Shown here one piece after another: positions 18,446 through 27,523 of a stretch of 64,000 nucleotides of DNA. The notes beneath the pieces are model-generated. The model ran no database searches. It saw nothing but the letters and a program-made list of their open reading frames with translations, and was not told where the DNA came from. Made by a program: the position numbers and the translations under genes. The stretch lies in the NCBI GenBank assembly GCA_011390635.1, contig JAABSA010000015.1, positions 22,253 through 86,252 of the forward strand, read 5' to 3'. The stretch's first letter is position 1; each line of letters starts with the position of its first letter. Source of the DNA: Desulfotignum sp. Lineage in GTDB: Bacteria; Desulfobacterota; Desulfobacteria; Desulfobacterales; Desulfobacteraceae.

Positions 18446-18474
18446 TTGACACGACCCGGTAATATCTTTACATT
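18446..18474 (+). promoter_or_regulatory. Sigma-70-like promoter for the glutamate synthase operon
   Basis: A perfect TTGACA (18446-18451), a 17-base spacer and TACATT (18469-18474), leaving a leader of about 100 bases before the start codon. Confidence 0.6.
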
Positions 18475-18582
18475 GAAAACTTTGGAAATCGGTGTACCCC
18501 TTTTCTCCAAAATTCGCGGTGACTATGACTGCATCCCATGGGGTGACCGCTGCCATATTTTTAGATGAAGGAGAATTTACGC

Positions 18583-19713
18583 ATGTGTCGTTTGTTTGCA
18601 CTTACCAGCCAGGATCCGGTATCCCCCATGCTGGCCATCAAGGCACTGGATGTCATGAAAGAAGGCCATGACGGATCTGGTATGGGGCTTTTACTCCAGG
18701 ATCTGGGGGGGCCTTTTGAAGAAATGAAAGAAGCCCCTATCTTGTCAGGCATCTTCAGTGAAGAAGGTATCCGCCGCCTGGATCTTTTCATGATGGATCT
18801 GGGATTTCTCACCAAGTATAAAATTTCTTTAAAGATTCCCAAAAAGCCAATGGAAGGCATTCCCAGAAGAGATCTGTATTTGATCCGTGCGTATGAACTG
18901 CCCGAAGACTGGGAAAATCTGACCCGTGACGATATGGCATCCCGGCTGTCGAACATCCGGCTGAAAATCCGCGAAATGGGAGAAGAAAAAAAAGACATGA
19001 TGGTGTTTTCCTTTTGGCCGGATACCATCATGATCAAGGAAATCGGAGATCCGCTGCAGCTGGCCCACTACCTGGGCCTGGACAGAAAAGAACTCAAATC
19101 CCGGGTGATCCTGGCCCAGGGCCGTCAGAATACCAATTACGCCATCGATCTGTATGCCTGTCATCCCTTTTTCATCAAAGGATACAGCACCATGACCAAT
19201 GGGGAAAACACAGCCTTTATTCCCATCAAGGATTTTCTCACCTCCCGAGGTATAGCTGCTTATACCGGTTATCAGTCAGATTCCGAGGTGTTCGCACATA
19301 TCCTGCATTATTCCCTGGAGGAACTGGGGCTTGGCATTGACGGGTACAAGCATGTGATCACCCCGCTGCAGGAAAATGACCTGGTACAGCACCCGGATGT
19401 CCATTTTCTATCCCATTTGAAACGCACCTGCCGGCCTTTGATCATTGACGGCCCCAATTGTGTCATCGGCACTCTGCCGGACCATTCCCTTTTCATGGTC
19501 CAGGACCGCAAGAAACTGCGGCCTGGTGTGGTGGGGGGAAAGCCCGGCCTTTACGGGTTTTCATCGGAAATCTGCGGCCTGGATGCCGTGATTCCGGACA
19601 GAGACAAATCCAAAGATTTTCAACCCATGCATGTAGATACTGCCATTGTCGGCCCTGAACGCCAGGAGGTAAACATATGTCGTCAAACAGAAGCCTTGAG
19701 CCTTCCTCTTTAA
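18583..19713 (+). CDS. Glutamate synthase glutamine amidotransferase subunit (GltB N-terminal domain type)
   Basis: 376 residues. It begins MCRLFALTS: the Cys after the initiator Met is the expected N-terminal nucleophile of class II (Ntn) glutaminases, exposed when Met is removed. The start at 18583 is fixed by this Cys and by AAGGAG 10 bases before it; an ATG 18 bases upstream overlaps the ribosome binding site and would bury the Cys. GRQNTNYAIDLYACHPF and TNGENTAF are further active-site-like segments. It should hydrolyse glutamine and hand ammonia to the FMN synthase subunit encoded next, whose start lies 37 bases inside this gene. This split arrangement resembles archaeal glutamate synthases. 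Confidence 0.88.
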   Translation: MCRLFALTSQDPVSPMLAIKALDVMKEGHDGSGMGLLLQDLGGPFEEMKEAPILSGIFSEEGIRRLDLFMMDLGFLTKYKISLKIPKKPMEGIPRRDLYLIRAYELPEDWENLTRDDMASRLSNIRLKIREMGEEKKDMMVFSFWPDTIMIKEIGDPLQLAHYLGLDRKELKSRVILAQGRQNTNYAIDLYACHPFFIKGYSTMTNGENTAFIPIKDFLTSRGIAAYTGYQSDSEVFAHILHYSLEELGLGIDGYKHVITPLQENDLVQHPDVHFLSHLKRTCRPLIIDGPNCVIGTLPDHSLFMVQDRKKLRPGVVGGKPGLYGFSSEICGLDAVIPDRDKSKDFQPMHVDTAIVGPERQEVNICRQTEALSLPL

Positions 19714-21311
19714 GCCTGAACGATCTGCCCTGGCAGGTGCGGTACAGCAATGACCGGTGCACCCTGTGCGGCCAGTGCACAGCTGTCTGCCCGGTAAAAG
19801 CTATTGAACTGGGGGTGTTTCGAAAACGGATTATCAAAACATCCATCAGCAAAAACGCGGAACAGACCAATCGCTATGACATTTTTTACGCTATCCAGCA
19901 GCGCACTGCAGTGGAAAATGCCTGCATCGGATGCGCCATGTGTACCCTGGTGTGTCCCAATGATGCCATCCACCCCGTAAAAAACCCTGGACTGGACCGG
20001 ATGAAGTTTCACATCAATCAGCAGGGGGTTCCCCGGCGCCGGGGGGGGCGCCGCAATGCCTCCACATCGGTTCTGGACCGGATCAAATTCACCCGGATTT
20101 CCATGCTCACGGACCCCGCCCTGGATGCCGGCCGCCATGAATTTGAAATGCGGACCCTTCTGGGGCGGGTGCTCTCCCCCAGGGAAAACATGAAGCGCCT
20201 GCGGGAAAAAGGGTGGATTCCGCCGGTGCGCGAAATTTATCCTTTGATCATCGGCGGCATGTCTTTTGGTGCCCTGTCTCCCAGCATGTGGGAAGGTCTC
20301 CAGATGGGGGTGGCCTATCTGAACGAAGAAATGGGCATGCCCGTGCGCATGTGCACCGGCGAGGGCGGCTGTCCCCCAAGGTTGCTGCGGTCCCGGTTCC
20401 TAAAGTATGTCATCCTCCAGATTGCTTCGGGTTATTTCGGGTGGGATGAAATCATTCATGCCATTCCCCATATGAAAGAAGACCCCTGCGCCATCGAGAT
20501 CAAATACGGCCAGGGAGCCAAACCCGGGGACGGTGGTCTGCTCATGTGGCACAAGGTCAATACATTGATCGCGGCCATTCGGGGGGTTCCCCAGGGGGTC
20601 AGCCTGCCCAGTCCCCCCACACACCAGACCCAGTATTCCATTGAAGAATCCGTGGCCAAGATGATATTGTCCATGTCCATGGCCTGGGGATTCCGGGTGC
20701 CGGTGTATCCCAAGATTTCCGCATCCTCCACCTCCCTTGCGGTGCTCAACAACCTGACCCGCAACGATTATGCCTCGGGCCTGGCCATTGACGGTGAAGA
20801 CGGGGGTACGGGTGCTGCCTATTCCGTGTCCATGGATCATATGGGACACCCCATAGCCAGCTGCATACGGGACAATTATCTGAACCTGATCAAGATCGGA
20901 AAACAAAATGAAATTCCCCTGTTTGCCGGTGGAGGGATCGGGAAAAACGGAAATATTGCGGCCAATGCCGCAGCCCTGATTATGCTGGGTGCCTCTGGGG
21001 TCCAGATCGGCAAATATGTGATGCAGGCGGCTGCCGGGTGTGTGGGCACCGAAGAAGACCGGTGCAATGTGTGCAATGTGGGCATCTGTCCCAAGGGTAT
21101 CACCTCCCAGGATCCCCGGCTGTACCGCCGCCTGGATCCTGAAGATGTGGCCCAGCGTATTGTGGATCTGTTTGTTTCCTTTGACACGGAACTCAAAAAG
21201 ATCGTGGCACCTCTGGGAAGATCAACTTCCCTGCCCATCGGTATGTCCGACGCCCTTGGCATAGATGACCATGCGGCTGCCCAGAGACTGAGCATCAAGT
21301 ACGTAGTGTAA
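19677..21311 (+). CDS. gltB: Glutamate synthase FMN-binding core subunit with N-terminal ferredoxin domain
   Basis: 544 residues. Two 4Fe-4S motifs lie at the N terminus (CTLCGQCTAVCP, about residue 24, and CIGCAMCTLVCP, about residue 83). Then comes the FMN-binding synthase barrel (about 150-500) with GGMSFGALSP, MCTGEGGCPP, IDGEDGGTGAA and FAGGGIGKNG, and the 3Fe-4S cluster loop CNVCNVGICPKG. It reduces 2-oxoglutarate plus ammonia to glutamate. The GXGXG domain that is fused in standard GltB is encoded in the next gene. AGGAGG precedes the ATG. The gene overlaps the amidotransferase gene by 37 bases and is followed after 9 bases by the third subunit. Confidence 0.92.
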   Translation: MSSNRSLEPSSLSLNDLPWQVRYSNDRCTLCGQCTAVCPVKAIELGVFRKRIIKTSISKNAEQTNRYDIFYAIQQRTAVENACIGCAMCTLVCPNDAIHPVKNPGLDRMKFHINQQGVPRRRGGRRNASTSVLDRIKFTRISMLTDPALDAGRHEFEMRTLLGRVLSPRENMKRLREKGWIPPVREIYPLIIGGMSFGALSPSMWEGLQMGVAYLNEEMGMPVRMCTGEGGCPPRLLRSRFLKYVILQIASGYFGWDEIIHAIPHMKEDPCAIEIKYGQGAKPGDGGLLMWHKVNTLIAAIRGVPQGVSLPSPPTHQTQYSIEESVAKMILSMSMAWGFRVPVYPKISASSTSLAVLNNLTRNDYASGLAIDGEDGGTGAAYSVSMDHMGHPIASCIRDNYLNLIKIGKQNEIPLFAGGGIGKNGNIAANAAALIMLGASGVQIGKYVMQAAAGCVGTEEDRCNVCNVGICPKGITSQDPRLYRRLDPEDVAQRIVDLFVSFDTELKKIVAPLGRSTSLPIGMSDALGIDDHAAAQRLSIKYVV

Positions 21312-21320
21312 GGAAACCTT

Positions 21321-23651
21321 ATGATGAACAATAATTTTATCTATATACCGGGCAAGAGAGAAGAAAAGCGCATACCCTCAAGGGTGCTGGAGGAGATCAT
21401 CCACCAGCAGATAAAGGGGGGGCACCGGAATCTGGAAATCGAGGCATTCGGCCAGCACGGCATTGGCGGACGGCTCTGGGATGCCGGCACCGATGCGGTG
21501 CATATCCGTATTATCGGCCATTCCGGCCAGCGTACCGGATCGCTGGGCCATGCCAATACTGCCATCGAGGTCATGGGCCCGGCCTCTGATGATCTGGGGT
21601 GGCTCAATGCCGGCGCACACATCGTGGTGCATGGTAATGCCTCCAACGGTGTCATGAACGGGGCGGCCCAGGGACGTGTCTTTGTTGGCGGGAGCATCGG
21701 TGCCCGGGGCATGACCATGACCAAGCGCAATCCCCGGTTTGAACCGCCCGAGCTGTGGGTTTTGGGATCGGCCGGAGATTATTTTGGTGAGTTTATGGCC
21801 GGTGGTATTGCCGTGGTGTGCGGCCATGAATGTGAGCCCGGAAACCAGGTTCTGGGATACCGGCCCCTGGTGGGCATGGTGGGCGGCAAGGTCTTTGTGC
21901 GGAGCAATGCAGAAAAATTTTGTGAAAAAGATGCCAAACAGGTGCCGATATCTGATGAAGACTGGCACTGGCTGGAAACCCGTCTGGCAACTTTTCTGGA
22001 AAAGATACACAAACAAGATATTCTAAATATTCTGACGGTACGCTCCGAGTGGCTCCTGCTCACCGCCAAATCCCCCCATGAAAAAGCAGACAGCCCAAAC
22101 AAGCTGACCATGGCATGGTTCAGAAAACAGGTCTGGGACCAGGAACTTGGCAGCGGGGGGCTTATCGGAGACCTTCAGGAAACACAGCCGGGAACGATTC
22201 CCGTTATTGCCAAAGGAGACCTGCGCCGGCGCATCCCGGTATGGGAACAGGGACGGTACATGTCCCCTTGCCAGGCAGCCTGTCCCACGGGCATTCCTGT
22301 CCAGGACCGCTGGTACATGGTCCGGGCTGACAATGTGGATGAAGCCGTTGCCATGGGGCTTGCCCATACCCCGTTTCCAGCCACGGTCTGCGGTTACCTG
22401 TGCCCCAGTCCCTGTATGGCTTCGTGCACCCGGCATAAGGAAGGTATGTTGCCCATTAATGTCAGGGGCCTGGGACAGGCCGGAGAAAACGTGGCGCCAC
22501 CGGAGCCCGCCCCGAAAACCAAAAAGAAAATGGCGGTTATCGGGGCCGGTCCCGGCGGATTGTCCGCAGCCTGGCATCTCACCCTCAAAGGCCATACCGT
22601 GACGGTATTTGATACCGGTTCCCGAATCGGCGGCAAGATCTCCAGTGTAATTCCGGGATCACGATTTCCCCAGAAGACACTGGATGTGGAGTTGTCCCGG
22701 ATCAAAACCCTGGTCACAGATATCCGGCTCAACCAGGATATTACTGCGGCAAAATTTGCCCAGATCAAAGAAACATATGATTTCACAATTGTGGCGGCCG
22801 GGGCCAAAAAACCCAGAACCCTGCCGGTCCGGGGCATGGAAACCGCCTGGTGTGCCAATGATTTTCTGGCAGCGGCCAAGGAGGGAAAGGTGAAACCAGG
22901 CAAACAGGTGGTGATTATCGGTGCCGGCAATGTGGGGTGTGATGTGGCAACCGAAGCCCATCGCCTGGGCGCCCGGGACATCACCCTCATTGATGTCCAG
23001 AAACCTGCGGCATTCGGCAAAGAGCGCGAAGATGCTGAAAAATGCGGCGCCAGATTCAGATGGCCGGTGTTCACCAGGGAAATCACCCGGGACGGTGTTA
23101 TGCTCCGAAATGAAGAAGCGCTGCCTGCCGATACCGTGGTTTTGGCCATCGGGGACGTACCGGATCTTGCATTTTTGGGTGAACACCTGGCTGTGGAAAA
23201 TGGATTTGTAGCCGTTGACCGGTTCAACCGGACATCAGATCCCAGGGTCTTTGCCATCGGCGATATGGTGGGTCCCGGCCTGATCACCGATGCCATTGGC
23301 GCGGGCAAGCGGGCGGCCCGGACCATTCACCAGATTGTTTCCGGTAAAAGTACTGAAGGGATTGAGCCCCTGCCGGTTATGGATAAAAACAGGATCAACC
23401 TGGCCTATTATGATCCTGGAAAGATTGCCGGTGATCTCACGGAATGCGGCGCAGACTGTGCCTCATGCGGAAACTGCAGAGACTGCGGCATCTGTGTGGC
23501 CATCTGCCCGGAAGCTGCCATTCAGCGGGCTGATCTGGGAGACGGCGGGTTTGAATACCAGGTGGATCCGGACAAATGCATCGGGTGCGGATTCTGTAAA
23601 GGGGCCTGCCCCTGCGGTATCTGGGATATGGTGCCCAATACGCCCTTGTAA
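21321..23651 (+). CDS. Glutamate synthase GXGXG domain fused to GltD-like oxidoreductase and ferredoxin
   Basis: 776 residues in three parts. Residues 1-235 are the GXGXG beta-helix domain (repeats such as GGRLWDAG, GGSIGARGM, GGKVFV). Residues about 310-680 are a GltD-type flavoprotein: Cys-rich segment CQAACPTGIPVQDRW and CGYLCPSPCMASC, FAD motif VIGAGPGGLSAAW, and nucleotide motif IIGAGNVGCDVA. The last ~70 residues carry two 4Fe-4S motifs (CGNCRDCGICVAICP and CIGCGFCKGACPCG). It should take electrons from NAD(P)H, or exchange them with ferredoxin, and pass them to the synthase core. Joining the GXGXG part of the large subunit to the small subunit in one chain is uncommon. Last gene of the operon. 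Confidence 0.9.
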   Translation: MMNNNFIYIPGKREEKRIPSRVLEEIIHQQIKGGHRNLEIEAFGQHGIGGRLWDAGTDAVHIRIIGHSGQRTGSLGHANTAIEVMGPASDDLGWLNAGAHIVVHGNASNGVMNGAAQGRVFVGGSIGARGMTMTKRNPRFEPPELWVLGSAGDYFGEFMAGGIAVVCGHECEPGNQVLGYRPLVGMVGGKVFVRSNAEKFCEKDAKQVPISDEDWHWLETRLATFLEKIHKQDILNILTVRSEWLLLTAKSPHEKADSPNKLTMAWFRKQVWDQELGSGGLIGDLQETQPGTIPVIAKGDLRRRIPVWEQGRYMSPCQAACPTGIPVQDRWYMVRADNVDEAVAMGLAHTPFPATVCGYLCPSPCMASCTRHKEGMLPINVRGLGQAGENVAPPEPAPKTKKKMAVIGAGPGGLSAAWHLTLKGHTVTVFDTGSRIGGKISSVIPGSRFPQKTLDVELSRIKTLVTDIRLNQDITAAKFAQIKETYDFTIVAAGAKKPRTLPVRGMETAWCANDFLAAAKEGKVKPGKQVVIIGAGNVGCDVATEAHRLGARDITLIDVQKPAAFGKEREDAEKCGARFRWPVFTREITRDGVMLRNEEALPADTVVLAIGDVPDLAFLGEHLAVENGFVAVDRFNRTSDPRVFAIGDMVGPGLITDAIGAGKRAARTIHQIVSGKSTEGIEPLPVMDKNRINLAYYDPGKIAGDLTECGADCASCGNCRDCGICVAICPEAAIQRADLGDGGFEYQVDPDKCIGCGFCKGACPCGIWDMVPNTPL

Positions 23652-23702
23652 CCGGTAGAGCGCAGCCGTAAATAATACCTTCTGCTTTTCAGATCAATAC
23701 CC

Positions 23703-23776
23703 GCCCCCTGCGGGTGTCTTAAGCCCGGCCTGAAAAAAAATTTGACGGTCCGGGCACAAGACACCCACAGGGGGGC
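23703..23776. repeat. 74-bp near-perfect palindrome
   Basis: Left arm: CCCCCTG (23704-23710), GGGTGTCTT (23712-23720), GCCCGG (23723-23728). Right arm: CCGGGC (23750-23755), AAGACACCC (23758-23766), CAGGGGG (23768-23774). All pair in order with only single- or two-base interruptions, around a 21-base A-rich loop. It lies 50 bases after the glutamate synthase operon and may terminate it, but its sequence likeness to the 5341-5499 element suggests a dispersed repeat. Confidence 0.75.
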
Positions 23777-23892
23777 TTGGTTAATATATTTGATGTAAAA
23801 TCCTCACGGGATTGTCCTGAAAATCCTTATATTTATCTTGACGGTTCTGCCTGTGGTTCGTATAAGGGAAAGGCAGATCAAAGGAAAGTCTG

Positions 23893-25512
23893 GTGAAAAG
23901 AGAGATATTTTTTTTAGTGGCATGGTGGGTAATGGTGGTTTGTGCACCGGTTTTAAAGGCAGGCATTGCTGTTGCAAAAACCCCGCAGATATTGAAATTT
24001 GCCGTTCACACCAGTACGCTTACCAGCCTGGATCCCCATTTTGCAAAGGGTTCTCAGGATGCGACCTTTGTAGACATGGTGTTCAACAGTCTGGTGAGGT
24101 ATGCCCCGGGAAATCTGTCCCTTCTCGAGCCGGATATTGCCGAATCCATTCCAGGTTTTTATATCAAAAACGGGCGGCAGATCTGGACAATTCATTTGAA
24201 AAAAAACATCATGTTTCACTCCGGCCCCTTTAATCCAGCCTATGAACTGACAGCAGATGATGTTATTTTTTCTCTCAAAAAAGCAGCAGATCCTGCGCGC
24301 AGCCCTATTTCTCAAGAATATAAGGGCATGATTTTTGAAAAACACGATGATTATACCCTGGAGATTACTCTGGAAAAACCAGTTTCACCCTTGTATTTTC
24401 TGCCCCTTATCGCCGATCACAGGGGCGGATATATTGTGAGCAAAAAAGCCATCCAGGCCGGGGGATATGATGCGTTTACAAGACATCCCGTGGGCACAGG
24501 GCCGTTCATGTTCGACCGGTATGAACCTAGAGAAAAATGTGTATTAAAAGCACACCCGGGCTATTTTCGGGGAGCGCCAAAACTTGCCGGGGTGGACATG
24601 TATTTTATTCCGGACAACGATGTCCGGGAAGCTGCATTCAAAAAGGGAAAGATGGATTTGATCCTCGGTGTGGGTGATCCCGGCTGGATTGCCCGAATGG
24701 AAGAACTGTCCGAAACCCGTATTGACGTGTTCGGACCCGGATTCACCGGCATGTTTCACCTGAACACCTCCATTGCGCCATTGGATGACATCCGTGTCAG
24801 GCAGGCCATTATCCATGCCCTGGACAGAGACCTTTTCCTGGCCGCTTCCACGCCCCGGCTGGTGACAAAGGTTCTGGCGCCCATGAGTGCAGATTTCCTG
24901 CCCGGCGGCATTGAAAATGAAAAAATTATCGCCCTGGGACTGCACCCTGAAAAAGATATTCCCAGGGCCAGGCAGCTGCTGGCAGCAGCAGGGTTTGCCG
25001 ACGGGTTTTCCATGACCCTGTACGGATCTGAAAAACGGCTTTTTCAAACATCCTATGAAATTTTACAGCAGGCGTTGGCCCGCATCGGCATCACGGTGGA
25101 TTTGAAAATTGTATCGCATTCAACATACCACCAAATGATCCGCAAAAATCATAATGCCATTGTTTTGTATTTTTCCCTCAGGCCCAATGCAGATAATTAT
25201 CTGCGGGGGTATTTTCATTCTGATGCCATTGTGGAAACCGGGGTCAGCCCCCACACCAATTTTTCCCATTGCACCATTGTGGACAAACTGCTGGATGATG
25301 CCAGGGATGAGATCGACCCCAAAAAGCAGATCCGCCTCTGGGAACAGGCACAAATACGGATACTCCACGAGGCCTTGGTGTATCCTTTGCTTGATATCAA
25401 AAACTGCTTTGCGAGAAGGCCAAATCTTGATTACGGCCATGAGCTGAAAACAACCATGGCAGGATATCCCCAGTTTACTGAACGCACCTCGTTTCTTCCT
25501 TTAAGCCAGTGA
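23893..25512 (+). CDS. ABC transporter substrate-binding protein (peptide/nickel family 5)
   Basis: 539 residues starting at GTG with AAAGGAAAG as ribosome binding site. An N-terminal signal peptide (about residues 1-28, hydrophobic core then A-V-A-K) is followed by the SBP family 5 fold: SLDPHFAKGSQDATFVDMVF, LEPDIAESIPGF, TADDVIFSLKKAADP and RHPVGTGPFMFDRYEP are typical. It would bind oligopeptides or a similar ligand in the periplasm. No permease or ATPase of this class is adjacent, so it is an orphan binding protein or works with a transporter elsewhere. Convergent with the ParB-like gene, 47 bases between stops. Confidence 0.88.
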   Translation: MKREIFFLVAWWVMVVCAPVLKAGIAVAKTPQILKFAVHTSTLTSLDPHFAKGSQDATFVDMVFNSLVRYAPGNLSLLEPDIAESIPGFYIKNGRQIWTIHLKKNIMFHSGPFNPAYELTADDVIFSLKKAADPARSPISQEYKGMIFEKHDDYTLEITLEKPVSPLYFLPLIADHRGGYIVSKKAIQAGGYDAFTRHPVGTGPFMFDRYEPREKCVLKAHPGYFRGAPKLAGVDMYFIPDNDVREAAFKKGKMDLILGVGDPGWIARMEELSETRIDVFGPGFTGMFHLNTSIAPLDDIRVRQAIIHALDRDLFLAASTPRLVTKVLAPMSADFLPGGIENEKIIALGLHPEKDIPRARQLLAAAGFADGFSMTLYGSEKRLFQTSYEILQQALARIGITVDLKIVSHSTYHQMIRKNHNAIVLYFSLRPNADNYLRGYFHSDAIVETGVSPHTNFSHCTIVDKLLDDARDEIDPKKQIRLWEQAQIRILHEALVYPLLDIKNCFARRPNLDYGHELKTTMAGYPQFTERTSFLPLSQ

Positions 25513-25559
25513 ATGCTTACCAGAGCGGGGTGTTATCATTTTTCTCCAGGCTTTTTTTG

Positions 25560-26642
25560 CTAAAAATTCTCCTTGACCAGGGACCTTCCCGGTATCATGG
25601 TCTGGGTCCGTTTAATTCCCGCAATTTTCCGGATATGCTGATCTAAAAATTCCGCAATGGTTTCTGCGTCCGATGTAAGAAAATCACGTTGCAGAACCAC
25701 TTTTACCAACAGATCAATACTGCCGTGAACCGCATGTACTTCCTGCACTTCTTCCAGTGCGAACAGTTTATCCGACAGGGTGAATTCAGCTGTGGTATCA
25801 GTATCAATGAGAATGAAGGCGGTGATACTGCGTTTCATTTCCGGGTATTCCGGGGTCTGTTTTTCCAGCATGGCGGTCCTGAAAGCCTCCATGCTTTTGG
25901 GAATAAGGCGGTCAATGCCGATGCCGTAGCGCCGATCGGATTTGGTATCCCAGTGGTGATATGCGATATATGTGTACAGATCTGCCATGGTTCTGCCCGG
26001 AAAATATTTGATCAAACCACCGTTTTTGATGATGAAAATCAAGGGCAGATAAATGGTATTGTACCAGTCCCGGGCTGCGTTGGAAAAATCACGGTCCCTG
26101 CCTGACTGGGCAGCGAGATGCATCTGGTGTGTGTGGATCTGCTGTTCCAGGTAATTGTATTTTCCCACTTCTGTAAGGTCGATTTCTCCGGGCAGACCGG
26201 TTTTTTCAAAAAACTTCTTTTTTTCAATATACAGCAGGTTCTCCATGGTGTTCTTGCCCGACAGCAGTTCCACCACTTTGGCGGAAAGTTCCGTCCATCC
26301 AAGCTCCTTGGCTGCTGCGACCCGGTGGTTGCCGTCAAGCACATAGAATTGGTTGCGGATCTGATACAGCTTCACCGGCGGTATTTTTTTCCCCTGGCGC
26401 ATGGCCTGCTTTATTTGTGTGAACCGTTTTCCCGCAACATGTTTTTTGGGCCGGAACCTGGAGTCAAAATCCGCATATTTTCCCACACTGCCGATGATAT
26501 TTTCCAGTGCAATGGTCTGGATACCATGGTCAATGAACTGCACATCTTCTTCTTTGGCCTGCTGCTCGTTAAACGAAGGGATGTGGTCGTCTTCGGATGG
26601 GGCGGATTGTGATGAAAACAGGCGGCTGAATATATTTTTCAT
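25560..26642 (-). CDS. ParB-like domain fused to AsnC/Lrp-type ligand-binding domain
   Basis: 360 residues. A ParB/sulfiredoxin-like domain spans about residues 38-125, with KIPPVKLYQIRNQFYVLDGN and then HRVAAAKELG. A middle part of ~140 residues (YNTIYLPLIFIIKNGGLIKY, YGIGIDRLIPKSMEAF) is unfamiliar. The last ~85 residues resemble the AsnC/Lrp RAM ligand-binding fold (SITAFILIDTD, HAVHGSIDLLVKVV), but no helix-turn-helix precedes it. I see no DNA-partition context (no parA, no parS), so chromosome segregation is unlikely. The combination suggests nucleotide or amino acid sensing; this is inference. The phosphoesterase gene lies 2 bases upstream in the same operon. Confidence 0.75.
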   Translation of the reverse strand: MKNIFSRLFSSQSAPSEDDHIPSFNEQQAKEEDVQFIDHGIQTIALENIIGSVGKYADFDSRFRPKKHVAGKRFTQIKQAMRQGKKIPPVKLYQIRNQFYVLDGNHRVAAAKELGWTELSAKVVELLSGKNTMENLLYIEKKKFFEKTGLPGEIDLTEVGKYNYLEQQIHTHQMHLAAQSGRDRDFSNAARDWYNTIYLPLIFIIKNGGLIKYFPGRTMADLYTYIAYHHWDTKSDRRYGIGIDRLIPKSMEAFRTAMLEKQTPEYPEMKRSITAFILIDTDTTAEFTLSDKLFALEEVQEVHAVHGSIDLLVKVVLQRDFLTSDAETIAEFLDQHIRKIAGIKRTQTMIPGRSLVKENF

Positions 26643-26644
26643 GT

Positions 26645-27280
26645 TTACACCTCTATGATGGTATATCCGCAGGTATTGACAATCCGGGTGTTGTTGACCC
26701 GTGTGATTCTGTCAGCACAGGTTTCAAAATCCCGGTGCACATGGCCATGGATAAAATAGTCGGGCTGTCGTTTTCTGATCAGTGCTGCAAAGCATTCAAA
26801 CCCCCTGTGACATACATCTTCTTTGTCATGGATATGCCTGGGCGGGGCATGGGTGACCACCAAATGAATCCGTTTTTTGCGCCACAGGGAAAACCAGAGT
26901 CCCAGAAGATGCTTTTTCATCATGGCTTCGGTGTATTGATTGGCACCCCCATTGTACCACATGGATCCTTCCAGGCCCAGGATGTTCAGGCACCCCACTG
27001 AAATAATGCGCCGGTGAATATTTTCACACCCGATGGGATTGGTGGGAGTATAGCGGATATCATGGTTGCCTTTTACATAAAAAAGGGGCCTGTCCAAACG
27101 GTCCCGCAGAAATGAAAGGTATTCCGGATCAAGATCCCCGCAGGAGATGATGAAATCCACCGGCTCCAGGGATTTGGTTTCCACCATCCGGGTCAACGTT
27201 TTATCAATAAAATCCGACACCGCCAGAATTTTGCGGCCATGGGTCTTAACAGGGGAATAGATGTTGTTCATAGGTTCCAT
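26645..27280 (-). CDS. Calcineurin-like metallophosphoesterase
   Basis: 211 residues, about the size of small YfcE/MJ0936-like phosphodiesterases. Metal-binding motifs are GDLD (about residue 48), GNHD (about residue 71), THAPP (about 145) and HGHVH (about 178). The first motif, normally DxH, reads SDFID here, so one metal ligand is changed. Either Met1 or the Met at codon 4 could be the start; neither has a strong ribosome binding site. It precedes the ParB/AsnC fusion gene by 2 bases, so the two are probably co-expressed. The substrate is unknown. Confidence 0.82.
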   Translation of the reverse strand: MEPMNNIYSPVKTHGRKILAVSDFIDKTLTRMVETKSLEPVDFIISCGDLDPEYLSFLRDRLDRPLFYVKGNHDIRYTPTNPIGCENIHRRIISVGCLNILGLEGSMWYNGGANQYTEAMMKKHLLGLWFSLWRKKRIHLVVTHAPPRHIHDKEDVCHRGFECFAALIRKRQPDYFIHGHVHRDFETCADRITRVNNTRIVNTCGYTIIEV

Positions 27281-27523
27281 ATTGCTGTTTCATGCAACAG
27301 TATATTGCCTGAGAATAATGATCATTGCGTAAAATGGATTATGATATGACAGATAGGTCCAAAGATCAAGCCGGGCAAAATATTGCTTGCCATTTATTCT
27401 GGTTATGCTAAGTATTACTCTTGACTTTAGAGAAGTATATAAAACCATTACCATGACTTGACGGCAATCTTGCATTCCCGGAGATGCAAAAAAGTCAAAC
27501 CTTTAACGTTCAGGAGGAAAAAG

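Larger units (their letters stand above)
18058..18582. other. 525-base control region upstream of glutamate synthase
   Basis: There is no convincing gene. The first ~180 bases are GC-rich and the rest is strongly AT-rich. It holds an inverted repeat (18370-18406), a good promoter (18446-18474), and close to the gene a partly paired stem GCGGTGAC/GTGACCGC (about 18517-18551) followed by a short T run, which might be a leader attenuator. No known riboswitch was recognised. Confidence 0.5.

Noticed and set aside
18565..18582. Earlier ATG for the glutamine amidotransferase
   Set aside because: It lies in the ribosome binding site and would hide the N-terminal catalytic Cys.
25560..26642. Chromosome partition ParB
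   Set aside because: No ParA, no parS-like sites, no helix-turn-helix, and a ligand-binding C terminus instead of the ParB dimer domain.
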